A DNA stretch of 64,000 bases, from NCBI RefSeq assembly GCF_007752935.1, contig NZ_CP036319.1, forward strand, positions 434,001 to 498,000, read 5' to 3'. Source of the DNA: Crateriforma conspicua (GTDB lineage: Bacteria > Planctomycetota > Planctomycetia > Pirellulales > Pirellulaceae). The notes under the pieces were generated by a model. The model made no database searches. It saw only the letters and a program-made list of their open reading frames with translations, and was not told the origin of the DNA. A program made the position numbers and the translations under genes. Below, one piece after another: positions 1 through 8,961 of the stretch; position 1 is the first letter of the stretch, and each line of letters opens with the position of its first letter.

Positions 1-180
1 GACTATCCCAAAGATCATCCCCAAATCGAAGACTTGAGGCGGATCGATTTCATCGGTCTTGCACCACTGAGCCGTCAACAACTGCTTGCACCGGATGTGA
101 TTGCAACGCTTAGCGACCGGATGAAAGCCGCCCGACCATTGATGCGGTTTCTGTGCGATGCGGTGGAAGTGCCGTACTGA
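1..180 (+). CDS. DUF2461 family protein, C-terminal fragment
   Basis: The window opens inside a gene. Frame 1 reads 59 codons to a TGA at 178-180. The residues DYPKDHPQIEDLRRIDFIG followed by a Pro-Leu-Ser segment match the C-terminal part of DUF2461 (TIGR02453) proteins, where a Gly-Tyr-Pro-Lys-Asp-His-Pro stretch precedes a Leu-Arg-x-x-Asp-Phe motif. The function of the family is not established. Its 5' part lies outside the window. The next gene is convergent. Confidence 0.75.
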   Translation, partial: DYPKDHPQIEDLRRIDFIGLAPLSRQQLLAPDVIATLSDRMKAARPLMRFLCDAVEVPY

Positions 181-219
181 CACGGGCGACCCGGCGATGA
201 ACTGGACGGACCGCAGTTG

Positions 220-1137
220 CTAGGCGGCCGCCTGTTGGTCACCGGCGATGGGCAATCGAATGATGAAGGCGGTGCCCACGCCGACGGTGCTTTCGACACG
301 GATACGTCCGCCATGGCGGTCGATGATTTCTTTGCAGGCCGCCAGGCCCAACCCGGTGCCACCTTTGCCCGATTCATCGGGACCGGATTTGGTCGTAAAG
401 AATGGTTCGAAGATCTTGGGCAGCTTGTCCGCCGGGATCCCGGTTCCCGAATCACGCACCGTTAATTCGACACAGCGACCTTCCCCACCGGCGGCGATGC
501 GAACCAAGACTGTGCCGCCATCGGGCATCGCTTGGCGGGCATTGATCAACAGGTTCAGCAAGACACGCTGGATCTGATTCCCGCTGGCCTGGGCACGGGG
601 GACGTTGTCCGCGAATTCGGTTTCCACCGCGATGCGATACTTTCGCATCTCTCGTTCCAGCAACACCAGCGAACTTTCGACGATGTCCACCAGGTCGGTC
701 GGTTCCAACGAATCGCTGCGGTTGCGCGCCTGTGCCAGGATTGTCCCGGTGATTTTCGCGGCGCGTTCGGACGCTTCCAAGATCTTCGTCAGTGCTTTGG
801 TGCGGCTGGCGGTGTCTTCGTTACGCAGCCCCAGCTTGGCGTAGTTGATGACCGTCATCAGAACGTTGTTGAACTCATGCGTCGCCGTGCCGGTTAATGC
901 CCCCAATGCAGCCAACGCTTGGTTTTGGCGCAACTGTCCTTGCAGGAATTCCAGTTGCTGTTGCGTGGTGGCGGTTGAGGTCGACGGCGATGGCGTGGTG
1001 GGCATAAGTCCAAGTGTCCGGATCGGCTGTGCGAGCGGTTGAAGGCGGAGTCGCTTTATCCGATCTATCGTCAACATCGTCAGACCTGCTATACCGCAGA
1101 TGATCAGCGCGGCAAAGCTTGCCAAGTCCACGGACAC
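220..1137 (-). CDS. Membrane-anchored sensor histidine kinase
   Basis: Two-component sensor kinase. From the chosen GTG start at 1137 it has 305 residues: one transmembrane segment (about residues 6-24), a dimerisation/phosphoacceptor helix with His87 in THEFNNV, an N-box (LLNLLINA, about 193-200), a G1 box (DSGTG, about 229) and a G2 box (GGTGLGL, about 259). There is no PAS or periplasmic sensor domain, so the stimulus is unknown. An in-frame ATG at 1224 exists, but it would overlap the divergent gene starting at 1223, whereas the GTG is preceded by AGGGA nine bases upstream. No response regulator is adjacent (orphan kinase). Confidence 0.85.
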   Translation of the reverse strand: MSVDLASFAALIICGIAGLTMLTIDRIKRLRLQPLAQPIRTLGLMPTTPSPSTSTATTQQQLEFLQGQLRQNQALAALGALTGTATHEFNNVLMTVINYAKLGLRNEDTASRTKALTKILEASERAAKITGTILAQARNRSDSLEPTDLVDIVESSLVLLEREMRKYRIAVETEFADNVPRAQASGNQIQRVLLNLLINARQAMPDGGTVLVRIAAGGEGRCVELTVRDSGTGIPADKLPKIFEPFFTTKSGPDESGKGGTGLGLAACKEIIDRHGGRIRVESTVGVGTAFIIRLPIAGDQQAAA

Positions 1138-1222
1138 CGTTTCAATTCCCTGTTTCGACCCCCGCGATGCCGCAAATTTTGCACTGATTCGGGGGTGTCT
1201 TCGTCGCCTTGGACGAAATCCC

Positions 1223-1513
1223 ATGAAACCGACTCAAGATCACGTCGTCAGCCGGCTGAAATGGCGCATTCAAGACGCGACGCAGATGGGTTTTCATGTC
1301 CGCACTGAACCGCTGGACGGGCGCGGTGCCGATTGGTGCCAACTGGGCCGGCGACGAATCCTGTTTCTGGACATGACCCAGACCGCGGCGGACCAGTTGG
1401 AGCAGCTGGACCAGATCTTGGCCGAATTCCGGTCACGAACGCAGCCACCGAACGGCGACACGCCGGCCCATCCGGCGGTGTCCATGGCACGCGTGTCCGC
1501 AAAAGCCGCCTGA
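1223..1513 (+). CDS. Small hypothetical protein, 96 aa
   Basis: Begins at the ATG reading MKPTQDHVVSRLKW; a longer in-frame reading from 1100 would run into the divergent kinase gene and has atypical composition. The protein is soluble, with a basic N-terminus, a central segment with a Trp-Cys pair (about residue 38) followed by a hydrophobic strand LFLDM, and a Gln/Leu-rich helix (about 52-68). The C-terminal quarter is low-complexity. From memory, similar short proteins occur in other planctomycetes, but no function is known. It diverges from the histidine kinase. Confidence 0.6.
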   Translation: MKPTQDHVVSRLKWRIQDATQMGFHVRTEPLDGRGADWCQLGRRRILFLDMTQTAADQLEQLDQILAEFRSRTQPPNGDTPAHPAVSMARVSAKAA

Positions 1514-1645
1514 ATGGGACTGCGAAACGCCGGCCGATGGCCGTCGTCCCGCCGCCACAATGACGCACCGGCCTGAATCGGTCACAATACCGGGCGATTG
1601 CCTGATGTTACCGATCCTAGATGACTTGCTTGGCGGCAAGGCCCC

Positions 1646-2686
1646 ATGTTTTTTTCACGCATGAAACTCAGTTCCGTCGCCGGATTCACTCGACGATTCG
1701 GCACGGGGCTGCACGCCGGCGCGAACATCGTTGATTTGTTGCGTGCCGAGGCCAAGCAGGGATCGGCGCGGCAACGCGATGCGTTGAACGATCTGGCCGA
1801 CCAGGCATCGCAGGGCGAACAGTTGCACGCGGCGATGAAACGCAGCGGTCAGTTTTTTCCGCCGCTGTTACAGTCGATGACTCGCGTGGGGGAATCGACC
1901 GGTCGATTGGAACGGACGATGTTTTCGCTGGCCAGTCATTATGAGACTCAGCTGGCCCTGCGTCGCGCGTTCATCGGCGCTATCACGTTGCCGATGCTGC
2001 AACTGATCGCGGGACTGGGGGTGCTGAGTCTGTTGATTTGGATTCTGGGTGTGCTGACGCCGGCGACCGGCGGCCAGATGAGCGATGTTTTGGGGCTGGG
2101 CTTGCGCGGTCCCCGTGGCGTGTTGATTTTCTGGGGATATATCCTGGCCATCTTGGCGTTGATCTTCGGCTCGCTCTGGGCGTTCAGCCGTAATGTGGCC
2201 GGAGTCCAGAATCTGATTCCCCTGCTGTACATGATTCCGGGTTTGGGACCGTCATTGCAAACGATCACGCTAGCCCGTTTCAGTCGCACATTGGCGTTGT
2301 CGTTGGATGCCGGATTGGATCCGGTCCGATCGATCCAGTTGGCTTTGGACAGCACCGACAGCGATTACTACCGCGCCGCGTCGGACCGAGTGGAACAGGC
2401 GATTCGCGGCGGCGCGACGTTGTCGGGCGCTTTGGAAGCGGCGTCCGTTTTTCCTGACGATTTCATCAGTCGTGTGGAGGTCGCCGAACTGTCCGGAACG
2501 GACGCCGAATCCATCGACGGACTTGCCAATGAATACGATGAGCGTGCCAAGACGGCCATGCGGGCGATCGCCGGACTGGCCAGCGGTTTGGTTTGGGCCA
2601 CCATGATTCTAGTGCTGCTGTTCTTCATCGTTCGTCTGTTGATGTCGGTGATGGGGCTTTACGACCAAGCCTTGCAGCCGATCTGA
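1646..2686 (+). CDS. Type II secretion system F family protein
   Basis: Inner-membrane platform protein of the GspF/PilC family, 346 residues. It has two T2SSF-like repeats: the first at about residues 10-135, ending in a long hydrophobic segment (about 108-135), the second at about 205-340, starting with the typical ARFSRTLALSLDAGLDPVRS signature and ending in a transmembrane segment (about 314-336). A further hydrophobic stretch lies near 158-182. The usual length is about 400, so the N-terminus is slightly short. AAGG lies just before the ATG. No ATPase or pseudopilin gene is adjacent, so assignment to a pilus or secretion machine is open. Confidence 0.85.
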   Translation: MFFSRMKLSSVAGFTRRFGTGLHAGANIVDLLRAEAKQGSARQRDALNDLADQASQGEQLHAAMKRSGQFFPPLLQSMTRVGESTGRLERTMFSLASHYETQLALRRAFIGAITLPMLQLIAGLGVLSLLIWILGVLTPATGGQMSDVLGLGLRGPRGVLIFWGYILAILALIFGSLWAFSRNVAGVQNLIPLLYMIPGLGPSLQTITLARFSRTLALSLDAGLDPVRSIQLALDSTDSDYYRAASDRVEQAIRGGATLSGALEAASVFPDDFISRVEVAELSGTDAESIDGLANEYDERAKTAMRAIAGLASGLVWATMILVLLFFIVRLLMSVMGLYDQALQPI

Positions 2687-2927
2687 GTTCCATCATCGAT
2701 TCGAAGCATTCAAGCGGCCGCTGCAACAATGGGTCGCGTTTGGGGGGACGCACCCGAAGTCGCACCGGCCGACTAAAATGGCGTTTGCCGAACCAGCCCC
2801 GGGGATCAACCATGTTCCGACGCGTTGTCAAACCCAGGTGATCCGCCCGTGGATCGAAGACACCCGACCATTCGGCCGAACCGAAATCAAGTTTCTCAAC
2901 CCGATAGACCCGCCCCGAAAGACAAAG

Positions 2928-3881
2928 ATGATTCATCGCAGAGATTTGTTGAAATCCGCCGCTGTTGCCGCCGCCGCCACGATGACGTCGCGTGTCGTTT
3001 CCGCTCAGGGGTCATCGCAACCGAAGTTCAATCTGGGCTATGCACCGCACCCCGGGATGTTCAAGAACTTGGCCGGCAAAGACGTGATCGATCAGATCAA
3101 GTTTTGTGCGGACCAGGGATTCACCGCTTTTGAATACAACGGCTTGCCGGGTGAAACGCCCGAAATGCAAGAAAAAATCGGCAAGACGCTATCCGATCTG
3201 AACATGCAGATGGGCGTCTTTGTCGCTTACGGAAGTTTCGACAAGCCGACGTTTGCACGCCCCGCCGAAGACACGACCGCGGAAATCTTGTCGAAGATGA
3301 ACGACGCGGTCACAGTCGCCAAACGAGTCAACGCCAAATGGTGCACCGTCGTCCCCGGCAGCGTTGATCAACAGCACGGCGAACAAGAAAAATGGAACCG
3401 GTACGGTGGTCCACGTTTGGCCATGGGATATCAAACGGCCAATGTGATCGACACTCTGCGACGCTGCGTGGAAGTCGTCGAACCGCATGGCTTGGTCATG
3501 GTTTTGGAGCCGCTGAACTGGTACGCCAACCACGGCGGAACCTTCTTACAGAAAAGTGATCAAGCCTTTGCCATCTGTCGTGCGGTGAACAGCCCGTCGT
3601 GCAAGATCTTGTTCGACATCTATCACCAACAGATCACCGAAGGCAACCTGATCCCCAACATCGACGCTTGCTATAGCGAGATTGCCTATTTCCAGTCGGG
3701 TGACAATCCGGGACGAAAAGAACCCTACACCGGCGAGATCAATTACAAGGGCGTCTTCGAGCACCTGCACGAAAAGGGGTACAAGGGCGTGATCGGCATG
3801 GAACACGGCAACAGCCAACGTGGTGCCGATGGTGAACGCAAAGTGATCGAAGCCTATCGACAAGCGGATTCGTTTGCGTGA
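2928..3881 (+). CDS. Tat-exported TIM-barrel protein, hydroxypyruvate isomerase-like
   Basis: Sugar-phosphate isomerase/epimerase (AP endonuclease 2 fold) of about 317 residues. The start was placed at the ATG of MIHRRDLLKSAA, because this gives a twin-arginine signal peptide followed by an Ala-rich core and an AQG cleavage region; the upstream in-frame extension is not protein-like. Candidate metal-binding barrel residues include VLEPLNW, ILFDIYHQQ and IGMEHG, typical of hydroxypyruvate isomerase-like proteins. Its stop overlaps the start of nadE (GTGA), so the two are probably co-translated, although one product is predicted to be exported and the other cytoplasmic. The substrate is not predictable. 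Confidence 0.85.
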   Translation: MIHRRDLLKSAAVAAAATMTSRVVSAQGSSQPKFNLGYAPHPGMFKNLAGKDVIDQIKFCADQGFTAFEYNGLPGETPEMQEKIGKTLSDLNMQMGVFVAYGSFDKPTFARPAEDTTAEILSKMNDAVTVAKRVNAKWCTVVPGSVDQQHGEQEKWNRYGGPRLAMGYQTANVIDTLRRCVEVVEPHGLVMVLEPLNWYANHGGTFLQKSDQAFAICRAVNSPSCKILFDIYHQQITEGNLIPNIDACYSEIAYFQSGDNPGRKEPYTGEINYKGVFEHLHEKGYKGVIGMEHGNSQRGADGERKVIEAYRQADSFA

Positions 3882-5896
3882 TTGAATCTGACGAAGCTTT
3901 TCCCCACGGCATCTTCCGAATCGCTGCCGCCAGTCCTGCGGTTTCGGTAGCACAACCGTCGGCCAATGTCGACGCAATCGAATCGTTGATTCGTTCGGTC
4001 GATGCCGATTTGATTTTGTTGCCCGAATTGGCACTGACGGGATACACCTGCGGTGATCTGTTTGCACAAGACGACCTCTTACGTGCGACCGCCGAAGGAT
4101 TGTCGCGACTGATCCAAGCCACCCATGGCGACCAGCGAGTGATCGTGGTTGGATTGCCCTGGCGTGTCGGCGGTTCGCTGATGAATGTGGCCGCCGTGAT
4201 TCACGATGGTCAGCTGGCGGGAATGGTTCCCAAGTCGTATCTGCCGACGTATCGTGAATTCTATGAAGGCCGGCATTTTCGACCTGCCGGTGAAGCGGAT
4301 CCGGATCACGTGCGGTGGGCGGGACAGACAGTTCCCTTTGGCACCGATCTGTTGTTTCAGATCCGTGACGCCGTGATCGCAATCGAAATTTGTGAAGACT
4401 TTTGGACTCCGATGCCGCCGTCCAGTCACGCTGCGGTCGCCGGTGCCAACGTTTTGCTGAATTTGTCGGCCAGCAACGAAACGATCGGCAAGGCGACTTG
4501 GCGGCGAGACTTGGTGACCAGTCAATCAGGCCGGTGTATCGCCGCGTACGCCTATGCATCATCGGGGCGATTGGAATCGACGTCCGATTTGGTCTTCGGC
4601 GGACACTGTCTGATTGCGGAAAACGGCATGGTTCTGACGGAGTCTCGCCGGATCGGTGACGGACGAGATCCGATGATTTTCGATGAAGCGACCGCGGTCG
4701 CTGACGTCGATCTGCAGCGATTGGCACATGATCGCCAAGTGATCGGTTCGTTCGATGACCTGTTGCCACAGTTGCCAAAATCGTATCGCCGCATCAAGTT
4801 GCCGACCCCGACGTTGACGAAGCGTACCGACTTGCTGCGTCGCGTGGATGCTCACCCCTTTGTCCCTGACGAATCCGCGGAACTGGATGCAAGGTGTGCC
4901 GAGATATTTGCCATTCAAACGGCAGGTTTGGCGAAACGTTTGTCGTGTATCGGCAACGACACGACGCTTTCGATTGGGGTATCCGGTGGGCTGGACAGCA
5001 CCTTGGCGTTGTTGGTGGCACTGCGGGCGTGTCAGTCGACCGGTCGGTCGCTGCAGACGATTTGTGGGATCACCATGCCGGGGTTCGGGACGACCACACA
5101 CACCAAAACCAGCGCCGATCGATTGATCGAACTGACCGGGATTCGTGGCGAAACCATCGACATCCGCCCGCTTTGTTTGGACACGTTTCTATCGCTCGGG
5201 CACCAGCCTTTGGGCATCGCGATCGATGACAGCACCACGGTGCAGCAACTCCAGGACGAACTGATTGCGACACCGGACGACGCCACGGATTTGGTGTTCG
5301 AAAACGTTCAGGCTCGCGTGCGCACGATGCTGTTGATGAACCGAGGTTTCGTGCTGGGGACCGGTGATATGAGCGAACAGGCTCTCGGCTGGTCCACTTA
5401 CAACGCCGACCACATGTCGATGTACAACGTCAATACATCGATCCCCAAAACGCTGGTTCGCTTTTTGGTCCGGTATGCGGCCGATCACTATTTCGAAGGT
5501 GAACTGAGGAAGGTACTGCATCGGATCGCTGATACACCGATCTCCCCGGAATTATTGCCGCCGGCCCCGGATGGGACGATTCGGCAAAGTACCGAGCAGT
5601 CCATCGGTGCGTACGAGCTGCACGATTTCTTTCTTTATCATTTCGTTCGTAACGGTTTCAGCCGCGAAAAGATCCTTCATTTGGCCAGTCACGCGCAATT
5701 CGACCAAGAATATGCACCGGAGCATATCGCCACGGTGTTGGACACGTTCTTGCGGCGTTTCTTTGCCAATCAGTTCAAGCGGAATTGCGTTCCCGATGGT
5801 CCCAAGGTCGGCAGTGTCAGCCTTTCACCACGGGGCGATTGGCGAATGCCAAGTGATGGCAATGGTGGCGATTTTCGCGATCCGTCGGCCGGCTAG
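3878..5896 (+). CDS. nadE: Glutamine-dependent NAD(+) synthetase
   Basis: Converts nicotinic acid adenine dinucleotide to NAD+, using glutamine as ammonia donor. The 672-residue protein has an N-terminal nitrilase-type glutaminase domain with the expected catalytic triad Glu50 (LLPELALTGY), Lys119 (VPKSYLPTYREFYEGRHF) and Cys172 (EICEDFW). A C-terminal ATP-pyrophosphatase domain carries the P-loop SGGLDS (370-375). Length and architecture match the long glutamine-hydrolysing form. It starts with GTG overlapping the stop of the upstream TIM-barrel gene. A housekeeping cytoplasmic enzyme with no missing residues seen. Confidence 0.95.
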   Translation: MIESDEAFPHGIFRIAAASPAVSVAQPSANVDAIESLIRSVDADLILLPELALTGYTCGDLFAQDDLLRATAEGLSRLIQATHGDQRVIVVGLPWRVGGSLMNVAAVIHDGQLAGMVPKSYLPTYREFYEGRHFRPAGEADPDHVRWAGQTVPFGTDLLFQIRDAVIAIEICEDFWTPMPPSSHAAVAGANVLLNLSASNETIGKATWRRDLVTSQSGRCIAAYAYASSGRLESTSDLVFGGHCLIAENGMVLTESRRIGDGRDPMIFDEATAVADVDLQRLAHDRQVIGSFDDLLPQLPKSYRRIKLPTPTLTKRTDLLRRVDAHPFVPDESAELDARCAEIFAIQTAGLAKRLSCIGNDTTLSIGVSGGLDSTLALLVALRACQSTGRSLQTICGITMPGFGTTTHTKTSADRLIELTGIRGETIDIRPLCLDTFLSLGHQPLGIAIDDSTTVQQLQDELIATPDDATDLVFENVQARVRTMLLMNRGFVLGTGDMSEQALGWSTYNADHMSMYNVNTSIPKTLVRFLVRYAADHYFEGELRKVLHRIADTPISPELLPPAPDGTIRQSTEQSIGAYELHDFFLYHFVRNGFSREKILHLASHAQFDQEYAPEHIATVLDTFLRRFFANQFKRNCVPDGPKVGSVSLSPRGDWRMPSDGNGGDFRDPSAG

Positions 5897-5924
5897 GGGA
5901 CGTGGGCCGGTGCGACCGCATCAC

Positions 5925-7001
5925 TTAACCCAGAAAGCGAACGCCAAGCGTTTCCGCCCACGCTTGGTCGAAAGTGCCCAGGCGATCCGACACCGAACCG
6001 TCCAGCGTCGACAGCAGCATGCCGGTGAAACGCTCGATCGAAGCTCGAAGGTGGGACGCGGCAATGGCATCAATATGTGACTGTGCCGACGGCGTCTTGT
6101 TGTCGGTGAATCCCAATCGCGCCGCTGCCGACGCAGGGGGGCGAAAGTCTTCTTCACGCAGCGGTTGGCACCAGGCATCGATGGCCACTGCGCTGGCACC
6201 CAAGGCGACCAATTTTGCGGCGTCGTCCGCGGTGATTGGTCCGGGCACGATCCACAGCGGAAGCGTCGCAGAGTGTCGGTCATCAATGATCCGGCGAGTC
6301 TTCTGGATTAGCTTCGCTAGCTGAAAGCCGGTCAGGTGGAACCGGTCGGCGCGCAGGATGATGCCATCGGGGTCGGCGTCCAAGATGGCGGGCAATTCGT
6401 TGTCCAAATCGATCGGATTGATCGAAACCATCACGGCGGCCGATGGGCTGAGTGTACGGATCTGGACGATTTTGGATCCGAGATGCATCAAGTCGGCCAC
6501 GTCCGGAGGGAATGATGCGGCTTCCACCCAACCGCCGCCACTGATGATTTCTTTGCCAGAATCCGATTCCCAGCGAGCGACCTGGGCAGGTGGGAAAGCG
6601 AATCGACCGGAAGGTTCACGGACCAGTGTCAGTCGCAAATCGACGAACTGGGCGTCATCAAAATCGGTGCACTGAAATCCATAGCGTTCGGGCCGATAGG
6701 GAACCAAACGTGGCATCGCTTCGTCATGCAGCGGCGAGGGGTGATCGCCGCCGGCAACCTCGCTGCGAAGTGCGGCAACGCATACGCCCATTTGGGCAAC
6801 GGCCGCGGCCAAGTGTCGGGAGACTTCCAGCGGATACAGGTACCAATCGGGCGCATACCAAAACAGCGGAAGCGGCATGGTGACGACGGACCCGTCGGCC
6901 CGGCGAATGCGTCGCGCCGGGGATTGATTCCGCAACGCATCCCAGGGTTGCGTCGTCGGCGGTGGCAACAGATGAAGTGGATCCAAAAGCGCGGCGGTCA
7001 T
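5925..7001 (-). CDS. Degenerate glutamate-synthase-like (FMN barrel) protein
   Basis: A 358-residue protein whose overall pattern resembles the FMN-binding alpha/beta barrel of glutamate synthase: an N-terminal Leu-Pro-rich lead, a SGGGWVEAASFPPDVADL segment resembling the family's region before the barrel strands, then PDGIILRA and a late LWIVPGPITADDAAKLVALGASAVAI corresponding to the phosphate-binding strand. The [3Fe-4S] cysteine cluster that follows in true glutamate synthases is absent (only one Cys nearby). It lies 36 bases downstream of the GXGXG gene on the same strand, so the two probably act together. Whether it binds FMN is uncertain. Confidence 0.6.
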   Translation of the reverse strand: MTAALLDPLHLLPPPTTQPWDALRNQSPARRIRRADGSVVTMPLPLFWYAPDWYLYPLEVSRHLAAAVAQMGVCVAALRSEVAGGDHPSPLHDEAMPRLVPYRPERYGFQCTDFDDAQFVDLRLTLVREPSGRFAFPPAQVARWESDSGKEIISGGGWVEAASFPPDVADLMHLGSKIVQIRTLSPSAAVMVSINPIDLDNELPAILDADPDGIILRADRFHLTGFQLAKLIQKTRRIIDDRHSATLPLWIVPGPITADDAAKLVALGASAVAIDAWCQPLREEDFRPPASAAARLGFTDNKTPSAQSHIDAIAASHLRASIERFTGMLLSTLDGSVSDRLGTFDQAWAETLGVRFLG

Positions 7002-7037
7002 TCGTCTCTTTCTGTTTGATGTCTTTGGCCGGGACGG

Positions 7038-7739
7038 CTATCGCCAGTTCGGTACCACTTCGCCTTGTTGGGCTTGTTCCGCATGCAGTTTTGCATCGGG
7101 GACGATTCGACGAAACTCCGATGCATCGCCTCGTATGGACGCATTGATCAGCAACAGACCCAATCGCAGTTGCTCGCGTTTACGCAAGGGAGCTTCGGTC
7201 ACACCTTCGGCCAAGCTTTCGGCGGAACCACGGATGAAGATGGACACGTCGCTTTGCGCATTACCGATCCATCGGCCCGCGTTTCCGCCGATCACGATCG
7301 TGCCGCCCAAGGCGCCGATCCCGATGTGGTCCCCGGCATCACCACGAATGAAGATCTCGCCGCCACGCATGGCGGCACCGCAGCGGTCGCCCACGCTGCC
7401 GTAAATCGCCAGCGTTCCGCCTCGCATCGCAACACCCGGGCCGATGCCCGCGTTGCCACGGATGCCGATCGTTCCGCTACGCATGCCTTCGCCCACTCCG
7501 TTTCCAACGCTTCCGGTCAAGCGAACGGTCGCCTGGGCATGATGGGCAAACGCAAAGTCACCCAGGTCGCCCTCGGCCTCGATTCGCACCGGATGGTCCA
7601 AACGCATCATTGCGGCGTGTTGACCCTTCACGCCGTCGACTTGGACCACAGGAAGATCTTCGCCGTCATCGAGAATCGGAATCGCTGCGATCGCATTGCG
7701 CAGCGATTCGTGGTCATGTTCGGAAAGGTCGAATCGCAT
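7038..7739 (-). CDS. GXGXG (glutamate synthase beta-helix) domain protein
   Basis: About 233 residues, dominated by repeated Gly-x-x-Gly beta-helix turns (for example SGTIGIRGNAG, RGGTLAIYG, MRGGEIFIRGDAG, GGTIVIGGNAG), the signature of the C-terminal GXGXG domain of glutamate synthase and of GlxC/MgsB-type subunits. The ATG at 7739 places the start directly before the conserved MRFDLSEHD segment; a TTG at 7835 is the alternative. It precedes the degenerate FMN-barrel gene on the same strand. A glutaminase (GATase II) partner is not in the window. The reaction is unknown. Confidence 0.75.
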   Translation of the reverse strand: MRFDLSEHDHESLRNAIAAIPILDDGEDLPVVQVDGVKGQHAAMMRLDHPVRIEAEGDLGDFAFAHHAQATVRLTGSVGNGVGEGMRSGTIGIRGNAGIGPGVAMRGGTLAIYGSVGDRCGAAMRGGEIFIRGDAGDHIGIGALGGTIVIGGNAGRWIGNAQSDVSIFIRGSAESLAEGVTEAPLRKREQLRLGLLLINASIRGDASEFRRIVPDAKLHAEQAQQGEVVPNWR

Positions 7740-7902
7740 GGAGTGCTGGTTGATTGCATCCGGGGATTGTCGGTAATCGCGTGATCGATCAAGCGGGGCC
7801 GTTGACCGGGCCGGACCGAAAACCGATGCCGTCAAACAACCGCATGGACGCCAGGACGGGTGGGATTAAGAGTTGGCTGAACGCCTCAGTCTAATCGAAT
7901 GT

Positions 7903-8754
7903 TCACCCGGACGTCTGGTTGCGATGTTTCGACACGATGTCGCGAACCACGGATTCCAGTTTTCCTGCCGCCTGGCGACCGGCCAGCAAGACTTCCTCGT
8001 GGCTGGCCGCTTGCGGTTGGTCCGGATTGGCGACATTGCTAACCATCGACAGGGCCAAGACTTTCATCCCCATCGACGCCCCGGCGATGGTTTCGGGCAC
8101 CGTACTCATGCCAGCCAAATCGGCACCGATGCGTCGCATCATGCGGTACTCCGCACGCGTTTCGTAGGTCGGACCAGTGGTGGCCAAGTAAGTACCGCGT
8201 CGCATGGCGAAACCGTTGGCGACCGCGGCGTCCAAGGCCCACTGCATCAGTTGGGGATCATAGATTTGCGGTTGGCGGTGAAGCACGCCCGGGACTGCAG
8301 TGTCGGTGCGGTTGGGCCCGCCATGGATCCAGTCGATGTGGCTGTCGATCAGGACGATGTCGCCGACGTTCAGCCGCGGATCAATCCCGCCGGCCGCATT
8401 GCTGACGATCAAGGTTTCCGCACCAAGTTGTGCCATCAACCGAATCGGAAAGAAGATCGCGTCACGGCGATGGCCTTCGTAGCGATGCAAGCGCCCGGCC
8501 ATCGCCACCACGGCAACGCCGTCGATGTGCCCAAGGATCAGTTGGCCGCGATGTCCGGCTGCGGTCGACGCAGCGAAGCCGGGCAAGGAATCGAAAGGAA
8601 TCGTGGCGGTGGCGTCGATCCGGTCCGCAACGCCGCCCAGTCCGCTTCCCAGCACCACAGCGACTTTGGGAACCAGGTCGCATTGCTGGCGGACCAAGTC
8701 CACGGCGCGGTCAAGGACGAGGTCGGGCGGCGCGGTCGAAATCTGTTTGGCCAT
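7903..8754 (-). CDS. Purine nucleoside phosphorylase (trimeric type)
   Basis: Phosphorolyses purine nucleosides to base and ribose-1-phosphate for purine salvage. The 283-residue protein has the phosphate-binding GSGLGG loop, GRLHRYEG (catalytic His region), VSNAAGGI, TGPTYETRAEYR (Glu for base binding) and GMSTVPETI. The specificity position has Asn (SMVSNVA), as in 6-oxopurine (inosine/guanosine) enzymes. Start chosen at MAKQISTAPPD; upstream in-frame sequence overlaps the promoter region of the divergent DUF1080 gene. A second paralogue lies at 9668-10507. Confidence 0.92.
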   Translation of the reverse strand: MAKQISTAPPDLVLDRAVDLVRQQCDLVPKVAVVLGSGLGGVADRIDATATIPFDSLPGFAASTAAGHRGQLILGHIDGVAVVAMAGRLHRYEGHRRDAIFFPIRLMAQLGAETLIVSNAAGGIDPRLNVGDIVLIDSHIDWIHGGPNRTDTAVPGVLHRQPQIYDPQLMQWALDAAVANGFAMRRGTYLATTGPTYETRAEYRMMRRIGADLAGMSTVPETIAGASMGMKVLALSMVSNVANPDQPQAASHEEVLLAGRQAAGKLESVVRDIVSKHRNQTSG

Positions 8755-8961
8755 GGCGGTATGATGCGAAGGCAAATGGACGAGATCGATCGTGTGATAC
8801 GCCGGCGCGAAACGACGATGGTGCGTCAAACCGACGCAAATCGCTGTTGTCGGACGACGGATCGCTGGACGACCGGTGTCCGGTGCGATCAACATGGAAC
8901 GTTCCAGCGAACATTCGTCCCCCTTTCCGTCTTGGATCCGTACGAAACGACGAGGATCAAC

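Noticed and set aside
3546-4778. 410-residue minus-strand frame opposite nadE
   Set aside because: Arg/His/Ser-rich antisense composition and no recognisable motifs; nadE on the plus strand has the full catalytic set.
7873-8961. N-terminal extension of the DUF1080 reading frame
   Set aside because: Antisense to the purine phosphorylase; the signal peptide and ribosome-binding site place the start at 8962.
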